A stretch of DNA of 64,000 bases from Candidatus Allochristensenella caecavium. Lineage in GTDB: Bacteria > Bacillota > Clostridia > Christensenellales > QAND01. Position 1 is the first letter of the stretch. Each line of letters opens with the position of its first letter. The translations under genes were made by a program, and so were the position numbers. Positions 18,241 to 26,886 of the stretch are shown here, piece after piece. The stretch is from positions 64,001 to 128,000 of the forward strand of contig CAJFOS010000013.1 of NCBI GenBank assembly GCA_904397865.1, given 5' to 3'. The notes under the pieces were generated by a model. It saw only the letters and a program-made list of their open reading frames with translations, was not told the DNA's origin and did no database searches.

Positions 18241-19593
18241 ATGAAACAGCATCATTTTACATTTGGATGGAAGCAAATGCACCCAGCCCGCAAAGTGGCT
18301 TTGGGCTTTTTTGCGGTGATTTTACTGGGCGGGTTTCTGCTGGCATTGCCGGTTTCCTCGGCGACAGGGGAAAGTGTCGGTTTCTTTAAGGGGCTCTTTA
18401 CGTCCACATCAGCTGTTTGCGTGACAGGATTGGTTATCCTGGATACGGGAACGGCTTTTTCTCTTTTCGGGCAGACGGTTATCATCACGTTGATTCAAAT
18501 TGGCGGCCTGGGCTTTATGACGGCGGCCAGCATGGTGTTCATTCTGTTGCGCAAACGCATCACGTTGCGCGAGCGGATGGTGCTACAGGAATCGCTGAAC
18601 GCCGACTCATTGCAGGGCTTGGTAAAACTGGTGATTCGGGTGGCGTATATCACGTTTATTATTGAAGGCGCCGGTGCCCTGATTTTAATGACGCGGTTTA
18701 TCCCCATGTTTGGGTTTGGGATGGGGATATATCGCAGCGTATTCATAGCGATTTCCGCTTTTTGCAATGCCGGCTTCGACCCGTTTGGCGGCTTCCAGTC
18801 GCTGACGAACATGACGGGGGATATGACGGTGAACATAGTGGTCATGGCGTTGATTATCCTGGGCGGATTTGGTTTTGCAGCATTGTTTGATGTAGTAAAA
18901 AATCGCCGTTGGAGCAAGTGGATGCTTCATACGCGCATTGTAGTTGTTATGACGGTGAGCCTGGTGTTTATTGGGGCAGTGGCCTTTACATTGATGGAAT
19001 GGAGCAACCCCGCCACAATGGGCGGAATGCCCATCAAAGAAAAGGTGATGGCAGGGGCGTTCCAGTCCGTGACGACGCGCACAGCCGGCTTCAATTCAAT
19101 CGACCAAGCAGGGATGAGCAGTGGGAGCAAATTGCTCTCCATGGTGTTGATGTTCATTGGCGCATCGCCTGCGTCAACGGGTGGTGGTATCAAAACCACT
19201 ACAGCCGCAATCATTGTGTTAGCAGCTTGGAGCATTATGCACCGCCGCAATGAGGTAACGGTATCGAAGCGGCGCATAGCGCGCGATTTGGTACGGCGTG
19301 CGGCGGCGATTACGATGATGGGGATTTCCATCGTGTTTGTCGGTACGTTGGCGATATGCATCATCGACCCGGCAATGACGCTGGAAAGTGTCCTGTTCGA
19401 AGTGTTCTCTGCGTTCGGCACGGTAGGCATCTCCTATGGTATTACGCCGGACTTACATCCGCTCTCCCAGATAATTATTATGTTGATTATGTTCTGCGGC
19501 CGCGTGGGCCCCATGACGCTGGGCATTGCGCTTTCCCGCAAGCAGGGTGACCCGGACGTGCGTTATCCGGAAGCACGGATTATGGTCGGATAA
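18241..19593 (+). CDS. ktrB: Potassium uptake channel subunit KtrB/TrkH family
   Basis: 450 aa with the fourfold M-P-M architecture of Ktr/Trk channels. The four filter-like pore loops are visible: TSTSAVCVTGL, SAFCNAGFDPFGG, TTRTAGFNS and FSAFGTVGIS. Each supplies the conserved filter glycine. The protein moves K+ inward across the membrane. The regulatory partner encoded 21 nt downstream has only one RCK unit, which matches the KtrAB rather than the TrkHA type; hence the symbol. Confidence 0.95.
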   Translation: MKQHHFTFGWKQMHPARKVALGFFAVILLGGFLLALPVSSATGESVGFFKGLFTSTSAVCVTGLVILDTGTAFSLFGQTVIITLIQIGGLGFMTAASMVFILLRKRITLRERMVLQESLNADSLQGLVKLVIRVAYITFIIEGAGALILMTRFIPMFGFGMGIYRSVFIAISAFCNAGFDPFGGFQSLTNMTGDMTVNIVVMALIILGGFGFAALFDVVKNRRWSKWMLHTRIVVVMTVSLVFIGAVAFTLMEWSNPATMGGMPIKEKVMAGAFQSVTTRTAGFNSIDQAGMSSGSKLLSMVLMFIGASPASTGGGIKTTTAAIIVLAAWSIMHRRNEVTVSKRRIARDLVRRAAAITMMGISIVFVGTLAICIIDPAMTLESVLFEVFSAFGTVGISYGITPDLHPLSQIIIMLIMFCGRVGPMTLGIALSRKQGDPDVRYPEARIMVG

Positions 19594-19614
19594 AATGAAA
19601 AAGGAGTATCGGAA

Positions 19615-20265
19615 ATGAAACAGATTGCGGTGCTTGGGTTGGGCCGGTTTGGTCGTTCACTGGCCAAGTCGTTGGAGGACATGGGCCATGAGGTGCTTGG
19701 TGTGGACGCCAACGAGGAAATCGTGGATGAAATGAGCGAGGTGCTCACCAATGCCGTACAGGCAAACGTGCAGGAGGAAAATGCGCTCAGGCAGTTGGGA
19801 ATAACCAATTTTGATGTGGTGGTGGTCAGCATCGGCGGGGATATCCAGGCGAGCATTATGACGACCATGTTGCTCAAGGAAATGGGCGTGCCGTATATTG
19901 TCTGCAAAGTAACGACGGACTTGCATGCAAAGATTGTATCCAAATTGGGAGCAGACCGTGTGATTTTTCCAGAAAGGGACATGGGCATCCGCCTGGCACG
20001 CAGCATTGCCAATTCGGATATTTTGGAGTTTATTGAACTGTCCAGCGAACATAGTATGCTGGAGATTCATACGCCTCAAGACTGGGCGGAACATACCATC
20101 ATTGAATCCAATGTGCGCGCACGGTACGGCATCTATATTGTGGCCATCCGCCGCGGCGACGAAATGATTGTCACGCCAGGACCGTCCGAAACGCTGCACA
20201 AGGGGGACATCCTGATTGTCATTGGCAGCAACGACCAACTGGAAAAGCTGGATTCCCAAGCATAA
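19615..20265 (+). CDS. ktrA: Potassium uptake regulatory subunit KtrA (RCK)
   Basis: 216 aa. One RCK_N domain (about residues 1-125) with the Rossmann nucleotide motif IAVLGLGRFGRSLA and the acidic VLGVDANEE end of the second strand, followed by one RCK_C domain (about 140-216). KtrA octamers bind ATP/ADP or NAD(H) and gate KtrB. In the same operon as ktrB, preceded by AAAAAGGAG. Confidence 0.95.
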   Translation: MKQIAVLGLGRFGRSLAKSLEDMGHEVLGVDANEEIVDEMSEVLTNAVQANVQEENALRQLGITNFDVVVVSIGGDIQASIMTTMLLKEMGVPYIVCKVTTDLHAKIVSKLGADRVIFPERDMGIRLARSIANSDILEFIELSSEHSMLEIHTPQDWAEHTIIESNVRARYGIYIVAIRRGDEMIVTPGPSETLHKGDILIVIGSNDQLEKLDSQA

Positions 20266-20266
20266 C

Positions 20267-20304
20267 AAAAAGAGGAAGCGGGGAAATGCGCTTCCTCTTT
20301 TTAT
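20267..20304 (+). terminator. Intrinsic terminator after ktrA
   Basis: A 14-bp perfect stem (AAAAAGAGGAAGCG with CGCTTCCTCTTTTT) around GGGAAATG, continuing into T residues. Confidence 0.9.
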
Positions 20305-20383
20305 GTGTCAAACAGAGAGATATATCGGTTTGGGTATTAGCATTGTAACGGATGGACAGTGTAAACAGAGGAGGACTGAAAGA

Positions 20384-20408
20384 GAAAGCCCTGCGTGAGC
20401 AGGGCTTC
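20384..20408 (-). terminator. Intrinsic terminator after the beta-helix lipoprotein gene
   Basis: Read on the minus strand: AAGCCCTGC, TCAC loop, GCAGGGCTT, then TCTCTTTC. It lies three bases beyond the stop of the minus-strand gene. Confidence 0.8.
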
Positions 20409-20410
20409 TT

Positions 20411-22183
20411 TTATGAAATCGGGCATAGGGAGCCTCCGCCAGGCAAGGAAAGCGTTTGGCCATTCAGCCATGCGTTGGCGGCATTGGTGGCATCGTAATA
20501 AACCGTATGCCCGTTGCTTTGGATGTTGTTGCAGGTGGTATCCGCATTTGTCAGGGCGCTGAGATAGGAATCGCCCGTCACGTTCCAGGTGCTGGATGCA
20601 TCCAAAGATAGGGTGGCGGACTGCGCCGTATGCGCCGTGTCGATGGAGCCGGACAGAGAGGAGGCCTGTGTCAAATTCAACGCCACAGAGCTGATGGCAT
20701 CGCATTGGACATCTCCCTGCAATGTCTGTGCTACAGCGTTCAGTGTTGCCTGGCCGCCGTTGGAGCCGCTGCTTCCCCAACGGTCTGCCTTTACGGAGAG
20801 AAGGATGCCGGATGATTGCTGCAGGGAGGCCTGCTGTAAATGGATAACGGCGTCCGTATTGGTGATGTAAAACAGCGGGCCGGTTTGAGCAGTGAACGAA
20901 CCGCCCGTCATCGTAAAGGTGCTGGTGCCTTCTGCCGCATCACCGGAAGTGCTCTGATAAAGCATAACACCAGCATTTTGGCCACCTGTCAGGCTTGTGT
21001 TTTCCAAGGTGATGCTGTTTTTGCCCTCGACAACAGCGGCTTCAGAGCCGGTTGCATTCAGCGTGGCATTGCGAACCGTGATGGCGCCGGTCGAATAAAT
21101 GCCGGGAGAACCTTCGCTCGCAGTCTGCATGGTACCGCCTGTGACATCGATGGTTCCCTCGCCACGGTCGGTCGCAATTGCGGCGCAATGAGCGCCCTGC
21201 GTAGTAATATGGACGTTCGAGGCTGTGACGGTCCCCCCATAGGTGGCATCCAGGCCCCGGGAAGAATTGCCGGTGGTATGGATGGTGCAATCCGTTAGTT
21301 GAATCGATGCCGACGGCCCCATAGCAAAGACCGCGTTGGCGCCGTCAGCATTGGTTTCAATGGTGCTGTTTTGAAGTGCAATAGTTCCGTCTGTCGTAAG
21401 TACGCCGGCATTGAGACCGTAGAAGTTGCTTTCTTCCTCCGACGTCGTATCACCGGTTTTGCTAAGCTGTACATTGTTCAAAGTCAACGCCGCACCGCCG
21501 GTGACTTTGACCGCCGATTCATTGGCTTCTGAGGCAGCCAGCGTCTGATTGGCCAGCGTCTGGCTGCCCGTATCCAGCTGATAGACCGCGGTTCCCTCTA
21601 TCGTCGGTGAAGGGGAGGTAGTGTCGGGGCCATTGCCCATACCGCCGACGATTTCAATGGCGGAGGGGGTAGAACCGGAAAGCGTGATTTTCAGAATCAT
21701 ACCGACCTGTAGGTCGGATAGGGAGGCGGTCTGTTCTCCTCCGCCTATCTTCAAAATGCTTTCATCGGAGATGGTGTAGGTCACCTCTTCTCCGGTCAAT
21801 TCCAACTGTACCGGTTGTCCACCGCCCTGCTGCGGGGGTTGCTGGCCAGCGGGCGGCGTGCCCTGCGGCTGTTGTTGCTGCTGGGTGGAGGGCGACGACT
21901 GCGGCTGGAAAGAAGCAGACGGGTCCGTCTGTTCAACCTGCGCAGATGCGGTGTCTTCCGGCTGTTGCCCCTGCTGTATATCGGCAGGCGGTGAGCCTTG
22001 CGGCGGCTGGGCCGTTTCATCCATGGTGCCCAACGCTACGGTAACCGCGCTGCCATCGATGGCCGTAATCTTTCCATAGACGGCATTATCCTGTGTTTGT
22101 GTATATCCACACCCCGCGAAAAGAGCCGCACAGGCCAGGGCAAGAAAACCACAAAGAATTTGTTTTTTCAATCCAGACATCAT
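20411..22183 (-). CDS. Surface lipoprotein with right-handed beta-helix (adhesin or carbohydrate-binding like)
   Basis: 590 aa from the ATG at 22183 (a second ATG follows at 22180; AGAAAGG is adjacent). Signal peptide with lipobox LFAGCG predicts lipid anchoring. Residues about 25-65 form a small domain (VYGKITAIDGSAVTVALG), then a low-complexity Gln/Pro/Ser segment to about 125. Beyond 195 are regularly spaced short strands with repeated TLNNV, IALQNSTI, IQLTDCTI, TASNVHI and TMTGGSF, a beta-helix. The stretches FYGLNAGVL, SSRGLDATYGGT and CAAIATDRGEGT mark a conserved Clostridia surface family; polysaccharide binding is a family-level inference. The longer upstream frame is a non-coding extension over the pseudouridine synthase gene. 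Confidence 0.85.
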   Translation of the reverse strand: MMSGLKKQILCGFLALACAALFAGCGYTQTQDNAVYGKITAIDGSAVTVALGTMDETAQPPQGSPPADIQQGQQPEDTASAQVEQTDPSASFQPQSSPSTQQQQQPQGTPPAGQQPPQQGGGQPVQLELTGEEVTYTISDESILKIGGGEQTASLSDLQVGMILKITLSGSTPSAIEIVGGMGNGPDTTSPSPTIEGTAVYQLDTGSQTLANQTLAASEANESAVKVTGGAALTLNNVQLSKTGDTTSEEESNFYGLNAGVLTTDGTIALQNSTIETNADGANAVFAMGPSASIQLTDCTIHTTGNSSRGLDATYGGTVTASNVHITTQGAHCAAIATDRGEGTIDVTGGTMQTASEGSPGIYSTGAITVRNATLNATGSEAAVVEGKNSITLENTSLTGGQNAGVMLYQSTSGDAAEGTSTFTMTGGSFTAQTGPLFYITNTDAVIHLQQASLQQSSGILLSVKADRWGSSGSNGGQATLNAVAQTLQGDVQCDAISSVALNLTQASSLSGSIDTAHTAQSATLSLDASSTWNVTGDSYLSALTNADTTCNNIQSNGHTVYYDATNAANAWLNGQTLSLPGGGSLCPIS

Positions 22184-22349
22184 CCTTTCTTGGAGAAGAT
22201 AGCCAAAGTGTAAAGCGTATGCATGGCAGAAGAATGACCAGAACCACACAGAAGGCGCAACAAATATGGAGCAATTGCCCATCAGCAAAGGAAAAGGTAT
22301 CCAAAGACGAACGAAACGTGGCATAATAAAAGAAAAAACGAGGAACGTT

Positions 22350-23240
22350 ATGCAGCGAGTGATTACATACACCATCCTGCCGGAAGAAGATGGCCGGTTG
22401 GTACTGGATATTTTGCGCGGCCGCCTGGGCCTTTCCGCCACGCTGGTGAAAAAAGTAAAATACAGGGAACGAGGTATTCTGTGCGACGGATGTCCCATCC
22501 GTACCGACCAGCGCGTGCGCGCCGGGGCACAGTTATCCGTATGCGTGGAGGAAAAACAGGCTTGTTCTGCGCAAATCGTGCCTGCGCGCGGCACACCGGA
22601 TATTGTGTATGAGGATGAGGATTTGCTGATTGTCAACAAGCCGGCCGATATGGTGGTGCATCCTTCGCCGGGGCATCACGCTGACAGCTTGGGCAATATT
22701 TTGCTTTGGCATTATCTGCAGCGGGGTGAAACCATGGTTTTTCATCCCGTACATCGGTTGGATAGGGGCACGTCTGGACTGATGGTGGTGGCCAAACATG
22801 CGCACGCACAGGCGCTGCTGACTAAGCAAATGCATACCGGCGCTTTTTCACGTCGTTATCGGGCAATTGTTTGTGGCCCAATGCCGCTGGGGCGTGGGAC
22901 AATCTGCGCGCCTATTGCGCGCGTGCCCGACCAGGTTTTGCTGCGGAGAGTGGACGCACAAGGCGCGCGGGCAGTGACACATTATCGCGTTTGCCAGTGT
23001 ACAGAGCGGCAAAGCCTGCTGGATTTGCAACTACAGACCGGGCGTACGCACCAAATTCGCGTGCATATGGCGTATCTGGGCCATCCGTTGTTGGGTGATT
23101 TTTTATATGGAAAAGAAGAAGCGTGTATTCGCCGGCCCGCTTTGCATGCGATGGAATTGACACTTGTCCAGCCGTTGACGCACAAGAGACTGACGTTTGC
23201 GGCGCCGCTTCCGGCCGACATGCAGCGGTGCTTGGAATAG
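22350..23240 (+). CDS. RluA-family RNA pseudouridine synthase
   Basis: 296 aa from the ATG at 22350, after GAGGAA. It isomerises uridine to pseudouridine in rRNA or tRNA. The N-terminal S4-like domain (about 10-75) includes GLSATLVKKVK; the catalytic domain has HRLDRGTSGLMVVAKH with the catalytic aspartate and LQTGRTHQIRVHMAYLGHPLLGD. This fits RluD/RluC subfamily proteins, but the target site cannot be given. It is divergent from the lipoprotein gene and has its own terminator. Confidence 0.92.
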   Translation: MQRVITYTILPEEDGRLVLDILRGRLGLSATLVKKVKYRERGILCDGCPIRTDQRVRAGAQLSVCVEEKQACSAQIVPARGTPDIVYEDEDLLIVNKPADMVVHPSPGHHADSLGNILLWHYLQRGETMVFHPVHRLDRGTSGLMVVAKHAHAQALLTKQMHTGAFSRRYRAIVCGPMPLGRGTICAPIARVPDQVLLRRVDAQGARAVTHYRVCQCTERQSLLDLQLQTGRTHQIRVHMAYLGHPLLGDFLYGKEEACIRRPALHAMELTLVQPLTHKRLTFAAPLPADMQRCLE

Positions 23241-23248
23241 AAAAACAA

Positions 23249-23275
23249 AAGCGGGAGGTTAGCCTCCCGCTTTCT
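23249..23275 (+). terminator. Intrinsic terminator after the pseudouridine synthase gene
   Basis: AAGCGGGAGG, TTAG loop, CCTCCCGCTT, then TCTT. Confidence 0.85.
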
Positions 23276-23280
23276 TACAC

Positions 23281-23516
23281 GGAACATCGGGACAATCTTC
23301 AGCAAACCCGACGTTCCGCGGACCGTACTCCCCGTAGGGAATCCGGGAAACAGAACGAAGGTGCAGCCTGTATTTCCAAAAAGAAAGACAGAGATGCGGT
23401 TCACTGTGTTGTTCACAATGTTTCCGTACTCCTAGTATGGACAAAGTGTGATTTCCCATACTTCCATTATTTGGAAAATAAAAGCCTGTGCGGCAGCAGT
23501 CTAGCTGTATTCCGAC
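23281..23516. other. Intergenic stretch with an imperfect inverted repeat
   Basis: GGAACATCGGG (23281-23291) pairs with CCCGACGTTCC (23307-23317) with one mismatch. A second smaller palindrome-like segment (CTCCCCGTAGGGA) follows. No coding frame is supported. It could be part of a small structured RNA, but no known family is recognised. Confidence 0.5.
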
Positions 23517-23545
23517 TTGACAGCCGCCCGGTTATTCAGTATAAT
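23517..23545 (+). promoter_or_regulatory. Consensus promoter of the tRNA-Ser gene
   Basis: TTGACA (23517-23522), a 17-nt spacer and TATAAT (23540-23545), a perfect sigma-A consensus, 28 nt before the tRNA. Confidence 0.92.
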
Positions 23546-23573
23546 TCGAATGCTGTCAACGAATGGACATCTT

Positions 23574-23664
23574 GGAGAGATGGCTGAGTGGCTGAAGGCG
23601 CACGATTGGAAATCGTGTTTACGTGATGAGCGTAACCGGGGTTCAAATCCCCGTCTCTCCGCCA
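23574..23664 (+). tRNA. tRNA-Ser (anticodon GGA)
   Basis: 91 nt with encoded CCA. The acceptor arms GGAGAGA and TCTCTCC pair. The anticodon arm ACGAT-TGGAAAT-CGT gives anticodon GGA, reading UCC/UCU. A long variable arm (TTTACGTGATGAGCGTAA) marks it as class II serine tRNA, and the T arm is CGGGGTTCAAATCCCCG. Confidence 0.97.
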
Positions 23665-23682
23665 CGGGCAACGGCCCGAGCG

Positions 23683-23720
23683 AATATCGCAATTCACGCT
23701 AGTGGGTTGCGATATTTTTG
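23683..23720 (+). terminator. Intrinsic terminator of the tRNA-Ser gene
   Basis: A 10-bp perfect stem AATATCGCAA / TTGCGATATT with a 14-nt loop, running into TTTTTG. Confidence 0.85.
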
Positions 23721-24188
23721 TTGTACGAAAGAAAAAATTTGTGACGGCAGTTTTCTAAGCAGTAGGTTGCCGCGCCCAAATTCGAAAACTGCTGATGCAG
23801 TTGGCCAATCTTTCTTGTACTTCGAATGGATAATGCTCTCGTAGACTTCCTGCGCAACGCAGAATTTCGTTCCTTTTTTGCAGAAAAGCGGTTGTGGTGT
23901 CCGTTTTGTTTTGCTATGCTTGACGCGCGCAGCCGCGTAACATCCGGAGTTAGAATTGCCGGTTTTTTGTAGGTTATTGGCAAGATGACGGAGACGAAAG
24001 AGCCGGATTGCATGCGATAAAGGATGATGAAAAGTGCATGGCGAGGTTTATCAAATCGTATTTTTCGCACAGTGAAAATCGCGCGGTATGGTTGCGACAT
24101 TGCAGGAAAATGAAAACCGCGCAGCCTTTCACAACGTACGGCGCCTTTATCTTTTATCGTCGACCCAAAATGAGAGTAGGAGAAAGCC
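23721..24188. other. Long intergenic stretch upstream of tcdA
   Basis: About 470 nt. Minus-strand and plus-strand frames here are low-complexity or have no ribosome site and no recognisable family. A short inverted repeat occurs (GCAGTTTTC near 23748 with GAAAACTGC near 23784), and a decamer close to AGTGGGTTGC appears at 23701 and 23761. No riboswitch or RNA gene is recognised. A GTAGGAG ribosome site sits before tcdA. Confidence 0.5.
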
Positions 24189-24896
24189 ATGGAGCAGGCA
24201 TTTTTACGGACGGAACAATTGCTTGGCAAAGAGGCCTTGGCGCGACTGCGGCAATCGCGCGTCATAGTGTTTGGGCTGGGCGGCGTTGGTTCCTATGCGG
24301 TGGAAGCATTGGCACGCACAGGGATTGGAACGATTGGCCTGGTGGATTTTGACCGCGTAGCCGTAAGCAACCTGAATCGACAGTTGATTGCAACGCAAAA
24401 AACGATTGGTCAGAGAAAAACCGATGCAGCTGCCCAACGTATTGCGGATATTGCCCCCTGGGTGACGGTGGAATGTTACCCGCTTTGTTATGATGCGGCA
24501 CATGCCGATGCCGTGGATTTGGCGCAGTATGATTATGTGATTGACGCAATTGACATGGTGTCGAGCAAATTGCTGCTTATCGAGCGTGCCGACGCGATGG
24601 GACTTCCCATCATCAGCGCGATGGGAGCGGGGAATAAGCTGGACCCTACGCAGCTAGAGGTAGCCGATATCAGCCAGACGGCCGTGTGCCCGCTGGCGCG
24701 GGTGATGCGGCGCGAGTTGAAGAAGCGGGGCATCGAACACCTGCGGGTAGTGTATTCCCGAGAAACGCCTCATAATATCGTATCCGAAGGGGACAAACGG
24801 CCTAACGGCCGGCCGGCCCCGGGCAGTGTGGCGTTTGTACCGGCTGTAGCAGGCTTGCTGCTGGCGGGCGAGGTGGTCCGCGCTTTATGTCAATAA
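24189..24896 (+). CDS. tcdA: tRNA threonylcarbamoyladenosine dehydratase
   Basis: 235 aa, E1/ThiF-MoeB superfamily. TcdA uses ATP to cyclise t6A37 to ct6A37 in tRNA. The nucleotide-binding Rossmann motif VFGLGGVGSYAVEALAR, DFDRVAVSNLNRQ, and the CsdL/TcdA-typical YVIDAIDMVSSK, SAMGAGNKLDP and VYSREXP-like segment (RVVYSRETP) are all visible. It would act downstream of sua5 (3735-4748) in the same modification pathway, although the genes are not adjacent. Confidence 0.94.
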   Translation: MEQAFLRTEQLLGKEALARLRQSRVIVFGLGGVGSYAVEALARTGIGTIGLVDFDRVAVSNLNRQLIATQKTIGQRKTDAAAQRIADIAPWVTVECYPLCYDAAHADAVDLAQYDYVIDAIDMVSSKLLLIERADAMGLPIISAMGAGNKLDPTQLEVADISQTAVCPLARVMRRELKKRGIEHLRVVYSRETPHNIVSEGDKRPNGRPAPGSVAFVPAVAGLLLAGEVVRALCQ

Positions 24897-24927
24897 AAAG
24901 GGAAGGCATCCGCCTTCCTTTTTTTGT
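24897..24927 (+). terminator. Intrinsic terminator after tcdA
   Basis: AAGGGAAGGC, ATC loop, CGCCTTCCTT, then a run of T residues. Confidence 0.9.
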
Positions 24928-25109
24928 TTACGTATAGAGCGCCCTTTTCATAGGATAATTGCCATCAATACATACAAGAGCGTTCGGCCGGCCCGACGCA
25001 CGCAAGCTCCCTGTACACGCCATCGCCGCGGCATAATGCGGCGAAAAGAAACGCGCGGCCGCGAGGACACCATAGGTTGGTAACGGGGGGAGATGGAACA
25101 GAAAAACAA

Positions 25110-25556
25110 TCAGATAAAGAACATCAGATTGGAAGCATCCTGCTGCCGGCGGGCCTGTTCGACAAGCTGTTCCAGCGTAATTGTCTGAAGCGCTGTTTGC
25201 AGGGCAGCATCCATCGCGTCAAAGACGAATTGTTGCATCGTTTGTTCAATCTCAGGGGCCTGCTGTTGCACAGAAGGCTCGGCAGGTTCAAAGAGAAGTT
25301 GTTCAATAGCATGTAGAATCGCATAGGCCGTAATCTCTTGCTGCGGTTTTGCAAGCTGATAACCGCCCTGCGTGCCTTTGGTGGAACGAATCAAATCTGC
25401 TCGCTTGAGCAGAGAAAAGACCTGTTCGAGATAAATTTTGGAAATGCCGAGCGCATCGGCCAACTGAATCAATGGAATATAGGAACCGCTTTGTGCATGT
25501 TCGCCCAGATAAATCATGGCGGCCAGCCCATAGCGGCCCTTGGTGGAAATACGCAC
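25110..25556 (-). CDS. cymR: Rrf2-family transcriptional regulator, CymR-like
   Basis: 148 aa. The winged-helix start MRISTKGRYGLAAMIYLGEHA and the recognition region ALGISKIYLEQVFSLLKRADLIRSTKGTQGGYQLAK are standard Rrf2. It contains no cysteine, so it cannot hold an Fe-S cluster like IscR or NsrR. That, and the divergent cysK, suggest CymR, which in B. subtilis represses cysteine-metabolism genes and forms a complex with CysK. The symbol rests on this context. CAGGAGGAGAGG precedes the ATG. Confidence 0.82.
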   Translation of the reverse strand: MRISTKGRYGLAAMIYLGEHAQSGSYIPLIQLADALGISKIYLEQVFSLLKRADLIRSTKGTQGGYQLAKPQQEITAYAILHAIEQLLFEPAEPSVQQQAPEIEQTMQQFVFDAMDAALQTALQTITLEQLVEQARRQQDASNLMFFI

Positions 25557-25663
25557 AGCCTCTCCTCCTGTCCTTTAGTACAATTCAAGAGTAATGCAAG
25601 GGACGGGGAAAGTCAACCAAAAGCCTAGTTTACATAGTAATTGGATATTTTTTAAAAAAGGGG

Positions 25664-25745
25664 TTGACAAATCCTGGATGGAGACATATACTACGCCCAT
25701 AAAACATAGAAAACATATATGAATTATATAATTTTGCAAGACATA
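25664..25745 (+). promoter_or_regulatory. cysK promoter and candidate CymR operator
   Basis: TTGACA (25664-25669), 17-nt spacer, TATACT (25687-25692): near-consensus. Just downstream, around 25700-25750, is an AT-rich block with repeated ACATA units (ACATAGAAAACATATATG, then AATTATATAATT, then ACATATAA). Its placement over the transcription start suits a repressor site for the divergent Rrf2 protein; this is inference. Confidence 0.65.
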
Positions 25746-25795
25746 TAAAAAGCAGGCGCATTGGGACACAATAAGCCAAAAGGAGGCAGATGAAG

Positions 25796-26725
25796 ATGGC
25801 AAACATTGCAACAAACATGACGGAACTGATTGGGCGCACGCCGCTGCTGGCGTTGGAACGGTATACACAGGCATTGAAACTGCCCGTACGTATCTTGGGG
25901 AAGTTGGAAGCACGGAACCCGGCAGGAAGCGTGAAAGACCGCATTGCAAAGGCGATGATAGAAGACGCGGAGGCAAAAGGTATTTTGACAAAAGGGGCGA
26001 CCATTGTTGAACCGACAAGCGGGAACACGGGAATTGGCCTGTCGGCGGTGGGCGCAGCCAAGGGATACCGGGTGATTCTAACAATGCCGGATACGATGAG
26101 CGTCGAACGGCGTGCCCTGTTGAAAGCCTATGGCGCGGAATTGGTTTTAACGCCGGGGGCGGAAGGAATGAAAGGGGCAATTGCCAAAGCAAAGGAGCTG
26201 GCTGAACAGACGCCGGGCGCCGTTGTGCTGGGGCAGTTTAGCAACGCGGCGAATCCCGCCGCGCATTATGCCACAACCGGACCGGAAATTTGGCAGGATA
26301 CGGATGGGAAAGTGGATATTCTCGTCGCTGGCGTGGGCACAGGAGGTACGGTAAGCGGAACCGGTCGGTATTTGAAGGAACAAAATCCGCAGGTGAAAGT
26401 CGTCGCGGTGGAACCGAGCGGTTCCCCGATGCTGTCCAAGGGCGTGGCGGGTCCCCACAAAATTCAGGGGATAGGCGCGGGCTTTGTGCCGGATACGCTG
26501 GACCGTTCGGTTTATGATGAAGTAATCGCCATTGATAATGAGCAGGCGTTTGCCGCGGCAAAATCCATAGCACGCCTGCAGGGGGTGCTGGTTGGGATTT
26601 CCTCTGGCGCAGCGGTTGCAGCAGCGACGAAGCTTGCACAGCGTCCGGAAAACAACGCAAAGACGATTGTCGTCCTCTTACCGGATACAGGCGAGCGCTA
26701 TCTTTCCACCGCTCTGTTTGATTAA
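25796..26725 (+). CDS. cysK: Cysteine synthase (O-acetylserine sulfhydrylase)
   Basis: 309 aa from the ATG at 25796, nine bases after AGGAGG (an ATG at 25790 is only three bases away). CysK makes cysteine from O-acetylserine and sulfide with PLP. The PLP lysine lies in [16 protein letters not shown] (Lys in SVKDR); other motifs are the substrate loop [10 protein letters not shown], the PLP-phosphate loop [13 protein letters not shown] and SSGAAVAAA. Full length. It is divergent from the CymR-like gene and upstream of the methionine transporter. Confidence 0.96.
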   Translation: MANIATNMTELIGRTPLLALERYTQALKLPVRILGKLEARNPAGSVKDRIAKAMIEDAEAKGILTKGATIVEPTSGNTGIGLSAVGAAKGYRVILTMPDTMSVERRALLKAYGAELVLTPGAEGMKGAIAKAKELAEQTPGAVVLGQFSNAANPAAHYATTGPEIWQDTDGKVDILVAGVGTGGTVSGTGRYLKEQNPQVKVVAVEPSGSPMLSKGVAGPHKIQGIGAGFVPDTLDRSVYDEVIAIDNEQAFAAAKSIARLQGVLVGISSGAAVAAATKLAQRPENNAKTIVVLLPDTGERYLSTALFD

Positions 26726-26785
26726 AACAAAGAGAGAAAAGGGAGGAATTGCGCAAAGAAATCCGCAAAAACCAGGCAAAGAGAA

Positions 26786-26814
26786 TTGCACAACAGGCGT
26801 GATGGCGTTATTAT
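26786..26814 (+). promoter_or_regulatory. Promoter of metNIQ
   Basis: TTGCAC (26786-26791), 17-nt spacer, TATTAT (26809-26814). No S-box or T-box structure is recognisable in the short leader to 26886. Confidence 0.6.
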
Positions 26815-26886
26815 GAAAGAGTATAAATTTGGGAAATGGGCCTATTGTGCATGATGGGTTCGTGGCGGATGAAGGAATGATGGATT

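Noticed and set aside
18120-18389. Open frame over the end of the SRP RNA and the start of ktrB
   Set aside because: It lies across a clear structural RNA and the ktrB start in another frame.
22184-22639. N-terminal extension of the beta-helix lipoprotein
   Set aside because: The extension is antisense to the pseudouridine synthase gene and lacks a signal peptide; the lipoprotein start fits at 22183.
23699-24265. 188-codon minus-strand frame between tRNA-Ser and tcdA
   Set aside because: Arg/Ser-rich composition, overlaps tcdA, no ribosome site and no recognisable domain.
26726-26886. Possible SAM riboswitch or T-box before metN
   Set aside because: The leader is only about 70 nt after a good promoter and shows none of the conserved helices or the T-box sequence.
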